In this document: one piece after another, positions 30,201 through 36,351 of the stretch
How the letters are laid out: each line of letters opens with the position of its first letter
How positions within the stretch are numbered: the first letter of the stretch is position 1
Assembly: GCA_037133475.1 (NCBI GenBank)
Contig: JBAXOB010000011.1
Span: forward strand, 1 to 64,000
From: CAIVAT01 sp037133475
GTDB taxonomy: Bacteria > Bacteroidota > Bacteroidia > Bacteroidales > FEN-979
Length of the DNA stretch: 64,000 bases
Direction of reading: 5' to 3'
Program-made: the position numbers and the translations under genes
The notes under the pieces: generated by a model
The model's database searches: none
Seen by the model: the letters and a program-made list of their open reading frames with translations, nothing else
What the model was told of the DNA's origin: nothing

Positions 30201-30454
30201 AGGGTTACATACCCGGTTGGTGCAAAATCATAAAGTTCGGTGTATCTTTCAGCGGCATCCTGGTACTCCGACTTTACCTGCATCAGTTCCTCGTTCTGAA
30301 GCTCCAGTTCTATCTGATGAACCTGCAATTCATGGATCAGTTTCAGCATGTCGGCCTCTGAATGAACCTGCTTTATCCGCAATGCATTGCTTTTCAATTT
30401 TTCCTCTGCAAGTTGACGAAGATTATTTTTTTGACCAGGCGAATCCTTTTTCAT
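21287..30454 (-). CDS. giant soluble hybrid histidine kinase, about 19 PAS domains + GAF + HisKA-HATPase-REC (module B)
   Basis: This single uninterrupted 3055-residue protein opens with a short helical region (RQLAEEKLKSNALRIKQVHS...). I then count 16 PAS units, most ended by a D(I/V)T.RK.AE...L..SE linker, a GAF domain (~2120-2295), three more PAS units, HisKA with MSHELRTPMN (His2687), HATPase (~2785-2905, GTGLGLALVK) and a receiver (~2930-3050, Asp2982 in ILLDLDLPD). No membrane helix or signal peptide is visible, so it should be cytoplasmic. PAS domains can bind heme, flavin or small ligands, but I cannot assign cofactors by eye. It is first in the four-kinase array, 47 bp before the next gene. 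The exact PAS number needs a profile search. Confidence 0.92.
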   Translation of the reverse strand: MKKDSPGQKNNLRQLAEEKLKSNALRIKQVHSEADMLKLIHELQVHQIELELQNEELMQVKSEYQDAAERYTELYDFAPTGYVTLTEEGKITGINLAGARMLGKERSRLRYRPFGFFVTATSQPLFTLFLSSIFNNGNCETCDLLMISPEKLPVHVHLSGARTRSLDECMVTITEVSLLKRSEEDLRQSEDRYKALFQANHSVMLIIDPETGEIRDANPAACQYYGWSHAEICTRQVTDINTLALPEVLAEMKKAKLEKRNHFNFNHRLANGQVRDVEVYSGPIGFGRETLLYSLVHDITSRKDAEDALKKSEEKYRLLVENQNELVVKIDPEGNFVFVSPSFCSLLGKPEPEIEGSSFFNTIHADDVELSRAALMDINKPPFNCYFEHRIMTAEGWCWLAWSGKAILDKKNRILSIVGVGRNITERRLTEEALYESRMDLVATNRQLEHAQQLGHTGSWVYHIATRELTGSAEAKRLFGFAGDTGQFTLAGVEACIPERKRVHQALPDLIKKGIPYDLEYMINPADGSTPRIITSIATLEMDTEGNPVAVSGVIQDVTESRRNEEQIRESSHKWNALLSTSPDGIGLFSLDGKLQFASDRLAEIYGYAAGEKDKFKDAPVHDFIDESCHGMVLENMSNLVSGKVMHNFTEYLAVKKDKSRFYVELYSTLLYDAFGNPENVLYVERDITARKEAEETLQKSEALYRAILEASPDAISITDLEGHILMSSPVGWKMFGYDSLEEMKRFSILDFIVPEDQPRAKMLIGEMFEGVFSGVGEYQAVRSDGSVFDIEVNGNFIRDKEGRPTRIVYIVRDITARKRAETDLFESRELLSSIVETAQDSIFIKDQSLRYIKVNQAMESLFGMAREDMIGKSDADLFGTDSAGHIDDVDQEVLGGTPVEEYPSKPVSGEIRHFHTVKVPLRDARGEVTGLCGIARDITDRSIAENNLRISENRFLRAADQTQSVIWEVDADGLYTYVSKHAKTVWGYDPAELVGKKYFYNLHPEQGREQFEKTAMEAFDRREIFQNFPNQIVTGNGQVILVETNSAPLLDDQNNLLGYLGSDIDITQRRLAEIEIHDKTNLLTNLIINMQEGILVEDSDRKIILTNQLFCDMFAIPAPPGAMIGADCSDSAEQNKGFFKNPEKFILDIQKILSARKTVLNDELELVDGRYFERDYIPTYLNDIYNGHLWKYRDVTGRKMAQLAVYESELKYRNLVENISDVLYEIDAQGTIKYISPTIERILGFTAGEVTGRNFRHFVGVSAEFLLDRLTSLAENLTLENEYKLLTRDGQVRWIRLSTKALFYEGIYAGGSGTLIDITERKLAGERLVKSEEGFRKLSRAVEQSPSMTVITDLAGKIEYVNPKVMEITGYSQHELVGENARMFSSGEKPRAEYDEMWNKIRSGNEWKGEFHNKKKNGELYWVLAAITPILDMEGKITHYLADEEDITSRKQAEKELTESEERLNYAQEIAGMGSWTFNLATGKYEWSRNNYKMAGLQPFEREITPDFFMNMIHPDDAGELSRRVGEVNVTREPIDMEIRIILPNGSIRWLQNYIVPVFQGDDMVGLNGVNLDITGKKLDEDRIRLQNERLNAIVTAMPDLIFVMDEAGNNLEHYTNTPEKLFISGDQIFGTNISTFFDEETTSHHLSNISACIREQRLITYDYAVPETGMLSCYEARLAPLGSDKVLAFVRDITNRKQAEREIKELNETLALTVDQRTAQLAATNRELKLEIGERIRVSAGLEEALDRLHKIADRVPGMVYQYRLRPDESSCFPFASEGIQGIYRVSPGQVAEDAAAVLSRIHPDDQEQVIASIRASARDLTLWRQQYRVRFEDETVRWLSGNAFPQREPDGSVLWHGFILDITDRKLAEEELQESQNRFLLFMDYLPAIVFIKDSEGRTIYVNKTMDIALGASKWLGLTLPEIFDMEMAARILEDDRSTIKMGYKKVEESFLHLDGTLHHYETQKFMIPAAGKHPLLGGIAVDITERRQAEDELKQLSTRLSMATRAGGVGVWDIDVEHNILIWDNQMMELYGIDKKNFVGAYETWVAGVHPDDRERGDAEINAAIAGKKEFDTEFRVVWPDGTVRNIKAQAVVQRDAAGRALHMIGTNWDVTLQKRALAFEKELLRLSMQLTGIRGSGIMSSIDLALGSIGDYLGIDRAYIFEFSHENTRMTNSHEWCNAGIKPNMGKFGEIPIDLFPFPIELLRQHQDIVIPSARLLPESRKAEREILESYGIKTVIVLPIIIDDNLVGMVGLNTEINEREYDSLELNNLRVWSNILAGLIHNQRNEVILEQTRTNYETFFNTIDDFLFVLDVRGNIIHVNNTVQQRLGYPINDLMGQPVLMVHPEERREEAGRIVGEMLAGTADFCPVPLLTRTGSYIPVETRVKPGYWDGNPVIFGVSKDVSKIKLSEEKFSKAFQSNSTLMGISGFTDGAFIDVNEAFHNTLEYSREEIIGNTAHLLGLFVDTGIRSLMMEKILQHQPVRDFETQVRTKSGRILTGLLSAEMIHIGKDLCMLTVMVDITGRKHAEELLQAKMALLEAQKNATPDGILVIDGHGKRILMNSRMVEIFQLPPLLVEDENDAGLLRHVMDLTKYPDEFLQKVLFLYEHVHQTSRDEIELKNGMVLDRYSAPVLGIDGKSYGRIWSFRDITERKHTEQEIIRARNEADKANLAKSEFLSRMSHELRTPMNSILGFAQLLDMGELTPGHRKGVHHILNSGKHLLNLINEVLDISRIEAGRLALSMEPIQARSVIMEMIEVVLPAAADRGQVMEMEPSSTGLLFVRADRQRLRQVLLNLINNAVKYNGEGGSVIVKTSLNLESFPGIPMIRISIVDSGPGIKPEDIGKLFLPFQRIGAEKTMIEGTGLGLALVKELMDAMDGRVGVDSIPGEGSTFWIELPQVEDRAGTPGNGGDGLKALTKTTGISGTILYIEDNVPNAELVEGILVAQRPGIRLVTSMFGNSAVAFATGYNPGMILLDLDLPDIQGSEVLANLQANEATRHLPVVIISADATQRKIEMLKNAGACEYLSKPLDIATFLEVVDKYLEKPGKN

Positions 30455-30561
30455 AGATTAAGATAGTCAGTATTTCACCCAGTACATTCTTCCCGGCAAT
30501 GGGGTGCAGGGGGTCAGGAATATGGATGTAAATATGTTTTTATGTTTTTGATAAATATTTA

Positions 30562-30569
30562 CAAATGTA
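30562..30569 (-). promoter_or_regulatory. candidate -7 box for the kinase array (TACATTTG)
   Basis: On the minus strand this reads TACATTTG, a match to TAnnTTTG, about 107 bp before the giant kinase ATG in a very A/T-rich stretch. The nearest upstream TTG is about 13 bp away, closer than the usual 19-21, so support is partial. Confidence 0.35.
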
Positions 30570-30718
30570 AATTATTTTTCCACAATCACCTCACAGATTC
30601 CCATGCATTATATCAGATTGAACAAATAAAACCCTGTAATCAGTTAAAATACTCAAATTGAACAAAAATTCCCAATACAATGTTTAAAATATATCATAAA
30701 TATGTAAAATAAATTACC
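30570..30718. other. A/T-rich intergenic stretch upstream of the giant kinase
   Basis: With the leader 30455-30561 this makes up the gap between the kinase array and the poly-A tract. It is strongly A/T-rich, with repeated runs such as AAATAT and TATAAA, and no open frame that looks coding. Apart from the -7 candidate at 30562-30569 I see no recognisable site. Confidence 0.6.
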
Positions 30719-30759
30719 AAAAAAAAAAAAAAACGAATAACTACCCGGCGGTTGCCGGA
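30719..30759 (-). terminator. candidate intrinsic terminator: GC hairpin then T16 on the minus strand
   Basis: In the minus-strand sense CCGGC-AACC-GCCGG (30759-30746) forms a 5-bp GC stem with a 4-base loop. Eleven bases later comes a run of 16 T (30734-30719). The gap between stem and T-tract is longer than in standard terminators. It lies downstream of the decayed peptidase gene and would insulate the kinase array from it. Confidence 0.4.
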
Positions 30760-30913
30760 GTTTCAATATACCCGGGAAGGTGAAATGATTTCGACGGATG
30801 TGTTTAGCAGGGGATGGTCAATGGTAAAATCCGGATCGGCTGGCGGATTCCTGTGTGCAGTGTAAGCATGTAAATGCCAATGCGAAACGACGGGAAACAC
30901 ACTTTCGGGTATT

Positions 30914-31863
30914 TCAAGGGGAATAACCCTTGCTGACCGGGCCCGGGGCTGCAAAGACCAGCAACTCATTAAGCCTGGCAAGACACCGGCGGCGGCTGTC
31001 ATACCGCGCAATATATCTTTTAAAATCCTCCAGGGTAAACAGCTTTTTCCGGAAATCATCATAAATCCTTTTGATGCAGCCATTCCGGTTTTCATCTCCC
31101 ATGCACCTGCGGAGCTGGTGCAGCACAAGCGGCCCTTTCGAATAAACTGACTGCGCCTCTTCCACGGAGTTATTCACCGATACCACCTCCATGATCGGGA
31201 CATCCGTCTCCTTTTTGACTATTCCGGTGTAGTTTTTGAGGTAGAGCCCGCGGAGCAGCCGTTTCAATGAATCGGCGCCATATAAATGCTCGACGTACAT
31301 CGCCTGCAGGTAATCATTGATCGATTCCTCCACGAACCAGCGGCCCCGGGCATGTTCATCGGCGCCGACCGCACCTTTTTCAGGCATTCCCCGTTACTGA
31401 CCGTTACCAGGTTCTGCGGTACGCGTATGGCGAGCCTTGCCCGGAACAGGCCTCCCATTTGAAGCGGGTACCATCGTTCCGAACGTTTCATCACTACCAT
31501 TCCACGTTTCACCATGAAGGAATCAAGGGGGAGCGAATAGGTAAACCGGATGGCTGTTTTTTTGCTTTCAGCCTGGCCGGTTTTCAGCGTTAAGGTCAAT
31601 GAATCCCTCCCCGAAAAACGATATGAAATTCCCGGCAGGCCATCAGCGCTGATTTCGGTAATCCGGGCATCCCTGCTGAAAAGGAAAAGGCAGGTGCGGG
31701 TGGTGTCAGCTTTGCAGATCGCAAGCGTTACGTTGCAGTTAAGCCGCCTTGTATTCATGTCGAGATTGGCCCTGATTTTATTGCTTGCAATGGTATACAA
31801 ACCGGCATTGGCATGAAAGAGCCAGGCCAGGAAAAGGATAAAAAACGTGATCGTGCGTTTCAT
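30914..31863 (-). pseudogene. decayed M1-family aminopeptidase-like gene lacking its zinc-site region
   Basis: The first frame starts with a signal peptide (MKRTITFFILFLAWLFHANA) and an M1-like N-terminal beta domain ending ...VPQNLVTVSNGECLKK (about residue 163, near 31375). The protein then shifts to another frame holding RWFVEESINDYLQAMYVEHLYG and YSKGPLVLHQLRRCMGDEN...LFTLEDFKRYIARYD, which match the region after the catalytic site in M1 enzymes. The expected HExxH...E zinc motif, normally between these parts, is absent. This suggests an internal deletion plus frameshift. Only the order and pattern of conserved blocks support the family call. Confidence 0.6.
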
Positions 31864-31891
31864 GATGTAAGACGACTTTACTGTTACACCA

Positions 31892-32620
31892 TCAGGCGTC
31901 AGGGTTCATCCGTTGAAATGCCTTCTGCAGGTCATCCGGGCAAGCCCGGGTCATGGCCTCGCTGAACCCGAAGGCAATCTCCGTTTTTCCTTGTTTTAAC
32001 TGGTCAAATACCGATTCGATAAAATCGCTTACCGGCGGGGCGTAGTTATGCAGCCCTTTCCCGCCGAGATCGGTATTCAGGGCAGGCGGGATCAGTTCAA
32101 TGACCTCTATGCCGCTCGTTTTGACAATGTGCCTGAGCGAAAGTGTGAACGAATGAAAAAAGGATTTGGTCGCGCAATAGACCGCTGTTTTTGCCATCGG
32201 GACATAGGCCAGTCCCGAGGTGACATTCAGGATGGTGCGCAACGCCGGCAGCTTAATAAAAAGTGAAGCCAGGTGCAGCGGAGCCTCGACATTAATGGCG
32301 ATTTCTGCTTTTGCCCGCTCAATAAAATCATCATCGCTGATCGTCATATGCTGCTGGATCCCGGCATTGTTAACCAGCACATTCAGGTCAGGATGATTTT
32401 CCAGTATCCAGCCGAAGAGCCTTATCCGTTCCCGTTCCTGCGACAGGTCGCACCGGAAGGTCATCACTGACGGGAGTTTGCCGGATACCTCTTTCAGCGC
32501 ATCTTCCCTTCGGCCGCAGATGATTACGGTATTATTTTCAGCGACAAACCGCCCGGCAAGCCCCAGTCCAATGCCGGAGGCTCCCCCGGTAATTAAGATC
32601 TTGTTGTTTGAGATGTTCAT
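31892..32620 (-). CDS. short-chain dehydrogenase/reductase, DltE-like
   Basis: This 242-residue classical SDR has the cofactor motif TGGASGIGLGLA near the N-terminus, NNAG (about residues 87-90), a catalytic Ser in NVTSGLAYVP and the YCATK active-site Tyr/Lys. The TGxxxGIG pattern followed by an Arg pair in CGRRED suggests NADP(H) preference. The sequence resembles the DltE-type oxidoreductases of unknown substrate. It appears to stand alone; the pseudogene 28 bp downstream is not obviously related. Confidence 0.85.
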   Translation of the reverse strand: MNISNNKILITGGASGIGLGLAGRFVAENNTVIICGRREDALKEVSGKLPSVMTFRCDLSQERERIRLFGWILENHPDLNVLVNNAGIQQHMTISDDDFIERAKAEIAINVEAPLHLASLFIKLPALRTILNVTSGLAYVPMAKTAVYCATKSFFHSFTLSLRHIVKTSGIEVIELIPPALNTDLGGKGLHNYAPPVSDFIESVFDQLKQGKTEIAFGFSEAMTRACPDDLQKAFQRMNPDA

Positions 32621-32789
32621 GAGGGTTGAATGAATCTTTGAGATAAAAATTGAATGTGTGATGGGGGAAAATTTATGCTTTTATCGTGAAGCTATGCCTT
32701 TTTAACCACAGCAGGCACAGTAGGGCACAGTAGAGATCGGTTTAAGGGATTAGATCGACAATTGAGGGTTTGTGAAGGAGGCAGAAGGA

Positions 32790-33044
32790 TCACCCCCCGG
32801 CGCGGTTGTTGTTTTCGAATTCCGAAACAACCGCAACCGCCTTTTCATAATCCATGTTTGAAACCACCACCTTGACCGAACCGGCACCACCGCCTGCTGT
32901 GTACCAGGGCGCAAGGGTGCCCGTATTCTCGTCCATAAGGAAGGTTTCAATTTCGGCATTCTCCAGCAAACTCTTTACCAGTTCGGCCTCCCAGATGGTC
33001 CCGGCAAAGACAACCACCGGCTCAATATCATGATTTTTCTCCAT
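32790..33044 (-). CDS. DUF2007-type putative signal-transducing protein
   Basis: This 84-residue soluble protein has the DUF2007 pattern: an N-terminal strand (EPVVVFAG), then WEAELVKSLLENAEIETFLMDENTG, a Gly-rich turn, and SVKVVVSNMDYEKAVAVVSEFE. These proteins adopt a ferredoxin-like fold; their function is unknown. The start at MEKNHDIEP leaves a leader of A/T-rich sequence. Flanking gaps (32621-32789 and 33045-33275) contain nothing I recognise beyond a short degenerate CACAGTAG-type repeat near 32710-32735. Confidence 0.75.
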   Translation of the reverse strand: MEKNHDIEPVVVFAGTIWEAELVKSLLENAEIETFLMDENTGTLAPWYTAGGGAGSVKVVVSNMDYEKAVAVVSEFENNNRAGG

Positions 33045-33275
33045 ATCAAATTTTTATCATTAAATTGTTTATCAAGATTTTATTTGCTTGATCACCATAG
33101 TACCAGGAATGATACTGAAACTATTTTGCCATAAAAGGCCCCCTCCACGGTTGGTACCATTGAACATGAAGATTCCTTCAAACAATTTCCCAGGCAGAAT
33201 AACGATCCATCAAAGGTTTTACCATCAGCCGTTGTCCTTTACCAGGCTATGGGAACAGGTATGAAAAAACCTATT

Positions 33276-33842
33276 TCAAGGCGACTGCCCCCGGTAAACT
33301 CCCGACTCATCCAACGGAACAAGTCGCCCGTCGAACCTGAAATACTGGCCGAAGATCCCTCCCGAAACCACTGCGTTGGCCGTACCATAGGCGTCAATAT
33401 CCAGGAAAATATCAACATGCGCCGACAGGGAGCTCCGAACCGCCATTTTCAGGAAAAACGACCTGTTTTTATCGTTCCGGGTAAGCTTGTAACCTGATAT
33501 TTTTCCCTTATCCGTAACACCACCCGCCCCATTGAAACCCAGCCTGTTGTCGGCGCCAACCTGGATAGTGGCCTCTGCCGAATCAACCATGACGAAATTC
33601 AGCACGCGGTTTACCCTGAAACGGAGCCCTGTTTTTCTTTCAACAAAATCCGCTTCCAGGACAAACGACCTGGCCAGCAGCACCTGGTTCAGCGCTTCAA
33701 ATTGCCGCTGCAGCTCCTTCTCCTGCTCTGCCTTTTTCCGGCTCCGGGCCTCTTTCCTGCTCAGGGTATCCTTTTGGATTTCCCTGGCCTGCACCTGACC
33801 CATCCCTGAAATAAGCAACAAAAAAACGACAACCCATCTCAT
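33276..33842 (-). CDS. DUF4251 domain protein, exported
   Basis: This 188-residue protein has a signal peptide (MRWVVVFLLLISGMGQVQA), a charged helix rich in Arg/Lys/Glu (RKEARSRKKAEQEKELQRQFEAL), and a DUF4251-type domain with FVLEADFVERKTG, NFVMVDSAEATIQVG, GGVTDKGKISGYKL and AVVSGGIFGQYFRFDGRLVP. The family is common in Bacteroidetes and has no known function. I chose the ATG at 33842 because it opens the signal peptide; the longer frame from 33947 begins with an unlikely sequence. Confidence 0.8.
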   Translation of the reverse strand: MRWVVVFLLLISGMGQVQAREIQKDTLSRKEARSRKKAEQEKELQRQFEALNQVLLARSFVLEADFVERKTGLRFRVNRVLNFVMVDSAEATIQVGADNRLGFNGAGGVTDKGKISGYKLTRNDKNRSFFLKMAVRSSLSAHVDIFLDIDAYGTANAVVSGGIFGQYFRFDGRLVPLDESGVYRGQSP

Positions 33843-33978
33843 TTTCCTGAATTTTAGATTACTGTATCCTTTGTAAAGATACTCGGGGAGGATGGGGATG
33901 GACTGCAGGTGGCAGCAAAACAACCATGCTCCCGGGAATTTTACCAAGGATCAAATATAATCATTTGCAGCGACACTG

Positions 33979-35517
33979 TTACTGGTAAACCTTAAAATTC
34001 GCCCATTCCCTGCTGATCGAAAAGGTGGGGCCGCGGAGCACGAACAGGGGAATAACCCGTTGCGGGCGGGTGCAGTCGGGACAATGAAATTCAGCAACCT
34101 GCTCAAGGCTCGTAAACCTTTTTCGCGCGTCGTCCTCATCAATACACACCGCGATATAGGTTTTAACGGTATCGGAAGGCGGGCCCCAGCTGTGAAAGCT
34201 GTTGTGGGTTGCATACACGGCAGGCAACCCGAATTCAGGACCATAGAGTTCGAGTGCCCCGGCTTCGCCATAATTTGTCGAGATGATCACGCAGTTTTGC
34301 CGCTCCTTTTCAGGCAGGCTGCGGTAAACACGTGCGACTTCGGCAGTGAGCTCACGCCAGCCAATGCGGTCGGCAAGCCACTGAGGCAAAGGCTCTCCCA
34401 TCTTGCCGGCTTCCAGGTCAAAATGGAGCCCCAGCCTGGATATATACTGTTTTGTGGCAGCCGGGGAAAATAACGGGCACGACACCGGAGCGGCCATGAT
34501 GCCCCCTGCCAGGATCAGCAGGCCGGTTGAGATCTGAGCCGCCCGCCTGGAAGCCGGTCGCAGGTATTGCTCCATCGCTACAGCCCCGGATGCCATCAGG
34601 AAAGGGTAGATGGCCGCGATCCTGTCGGGCCGGCTTGAATGGCCGGCCATCATCATGATCAGCAAAATGAAATAGGCGACCAGCATGGGCCTGAATGGCC
34701 TGCCCCTGCTGAAAAACAGCGAAACAAGTCCCGAGGTCCATAACAACCAGGTAAAGGGATTTACAAAAATCACCTGTTCTATATAAACCTGGCCATACGA
34801 TTTTCCGATATTTTTTGAAGAAAAGGAGTTTTTATAGAGTTCAAGCGAGGGGAAATGGTTGACTATTTGCCAGACCAGATTTGGCAGGACGATCAGGAAA
34901 CAGGCCAGCGCTCCCCACAGGAGCCAGCGGCTGAACAGCAGCCGGCGCTGACCGGAGCATAAAAAGCCGGCAAGCAGGGCGAACGCGTAGAGCACCATGG
35001 TATGCTTCATCTCCAGCCCGACACCCGTAAGTATCCCGGCATGCAGCCAGTACCGGGGATCTTGCTCCATGATCATCCTGGTCACAAAATAGGTGATGGT
35101 CGTCCAGATCAGGGGTTCGTAGGCATTCATCGAATAGAAACTCCCAAAGAGCAGGAAAACCGGCATTGCCATCACCGCGAGCCCCGAAAGCAACATGCCG
35201 CCCATACCCGCCCCCAGCCGGCGGGCCAGCAAGCCGGTCACAAAAACTGTTGATGAGATACTGAGTGCCGGCAGTATCCTGACCGCAAACAATGTATGTC
35301 CCAACAGGTTTTGCACTGCCGACAACAGCAGGATGGAGAGCGGGGGCTGGTCGATATAGCCAAATGCCAGCCTTTTCGAGCAGGCAATGAAGTAGAGTTC
35401 GTCGCAAAAATAGCCGTAGGGCCTGATCATGCTGCTGATCATGAACAAAACAAACAGCAGGGCCGAAAGCAGGAAAAGCAGGTACAGGGCTGCCGCAGAT
35501 TTGCGTTGCGGGATCAT
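33979..35517 (-). CDS. ArnT/PMT-like membrane glycosyltransferase (GT-C fold)
   Basis: This 512-residue polytopic protein has the GT-C pattern: a first helix, then an acidic catalytic loop PYGYFCDELYFIACSKRLAFGYIDQPPL with the Asp-Glu pair, multiple helices up to about residue 350, and a C-terminal soluble domain. Such enzymes transfer sugars from polyprenyl-phosphate donors to lipids or proteins on the outer face of the inner membrane; donor and acceptor are unknown. Its start overlaps the end of the upstream channel gene by 4 bp (ATGA), so the two are co-translated. Confidence 0.82.
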   Translation of the reverse strand: MIPQRKSAAALYLLFLLSALLFVLFMISSMIRPYGYFCDELYFIACSKRLAFGYIDQPPLSILLLSAVQNLLGHTLFAVRILPALSISSTVFVTGLLARRLGAGMGGMLLSGLAVMAMPVFLLFGSFYSMNAYEPLIWTTITYFVTRMIMEQDPRYWLHAGILTGVGLEMKHTMVLYAFALLAGFLCSGQRRLLFSRWLLWGALACFLIVLPNLVWQIVNHFPSLELYKNSFSSKNIGKSYGQVYIEQVIFVNPFTWLLWTSGLVSLFFSRGRPFRPMLVAYFILLIMMMAGHSSRPDRIAAIYPFLMASGAVAMEQYLRPASRRAAQISTGLLILAGGIMAAPVSCPLFSPAATKQYISRLGLHFDLEAGKMGEPLPQWLADRIGWRELTAEVARVYRSLPEKERQNCVIISTNYGEAGALELYGPEFGLPAVYATHNSFHSWGPPSDTVKTYIAVCIDEDDARKRFTSLEQVAEFHCPDCTRPQRVIPLFVLRGPTFSISREWANFKVYQ

Positions 35518-36107
35518 GCTGATTTTCGTTCCTCCCTGAGCGCCTTTTCAATGTTTTTATCGGGAATAAGCCAGACGACGGCCAGGATCAGATATACCAC
35601 TCCGGATATTGCGGGGTGAATATAGGCAAGGGGAACAGAGGCAAGATATCCCGCCTGCGAAACGATCCCCTTTTTATTCAGCGTAAGAAATGCCTTTTTC
35701 AACGCTGCAATATCGTGGGCATTACGTTCAACCGTCTTCTGCAGGATAAAAAATGCAAGCCCTGCGAGCCAAAGGATACTGCCATAAACGGCGATGGTAT
35801 TCGCGGCAAAGTGGTTTTCGCCCATCCAGCCGGTGGCAAAGGGTATCAGCGACAACCAGAAAAGCAGGTTGAGATTGGCCAGGATCATTCCCGAAGATAT
35901 CTGTTTTACCGAATGAAGGAGGTGGTGATGATTCCCCCAGTAGATGCCGATATAGAGAAAACTGGTGACATAGCTCAGGAACACGGGGATCAGTTTTTGC
36001 AGTTCGATCCAGTCACTGCTTTTCGGCACTTTTAGTTCGAGTACCATGATGGTGATGATAATGGCCAGTACGCCATCGCTAAATGCTTCCAACCTGCTTT
36101 TATTCAT
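35514..36107 (-). CDS. TMEM175-family potassium channel-like protein (DUF1211)
   Basis: This 197-residue membrane protein begins MNKSRLEAFSDGVLAIIITIMVLEL, the hallmark first helix with the RxxxFSD motif of TMEM175/DUF1211 channels. Further helices include SYVTSFLYIGIYWGNHHHLLHSV. Bacterial members are tetrameric K+-permeable channels lacking a classical selectivity filter. It overlaps the glycosyltransferase downstream by 4 bp. It is the second potassium-related locus in the window, 20 kb from kdp. Confidence 0.85.
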   Translation of the reverse strand: MNKSRLEAFSDGVLAIIITIMVLELKVPKSSDWIELQKLIPVFLSYVTSFLYIGIYWGNHHHLLHSVKQISSGMILANLNLLFWLSLIPFATGWMGENHFAANTIAVYGSILWLAGLAFFILQKTVERNAHDIAALKKAFLTLNKKGIVSQAGYLASVPLAYIHPAISGVVYLILAVVWLIPDKNIEKALREERKSA

Positions 36108-36351
36108 CTGTCAGCCTAATGATTACATTGTTAAAAGAACCCGGTTGCGACTTTTTGCCGGATCAGTCTCCTGATCAGGCAGACCATCACTGTTTTTCCG
36201 CCCGGTCATACAAAAATAATGCTTTGATCGTTCAAAACTTTGATCGATTCAGCGGTTTCGGGATTACACCCAAATGTCAGTGAAGGAACCGGGCTGGTGG
36301 TTTACTGCCATGACACAATGAAGCGACCCCGGCATGGCGTTTGCCACTGAT

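Noticed and set aside
30763..31128. Alternative minus-strand frame overlapping the peptidase pseudogene
   Set aside because: Its sequence shows no M1-like pattern, whereas the frame ending at 30914 does over the same bases.
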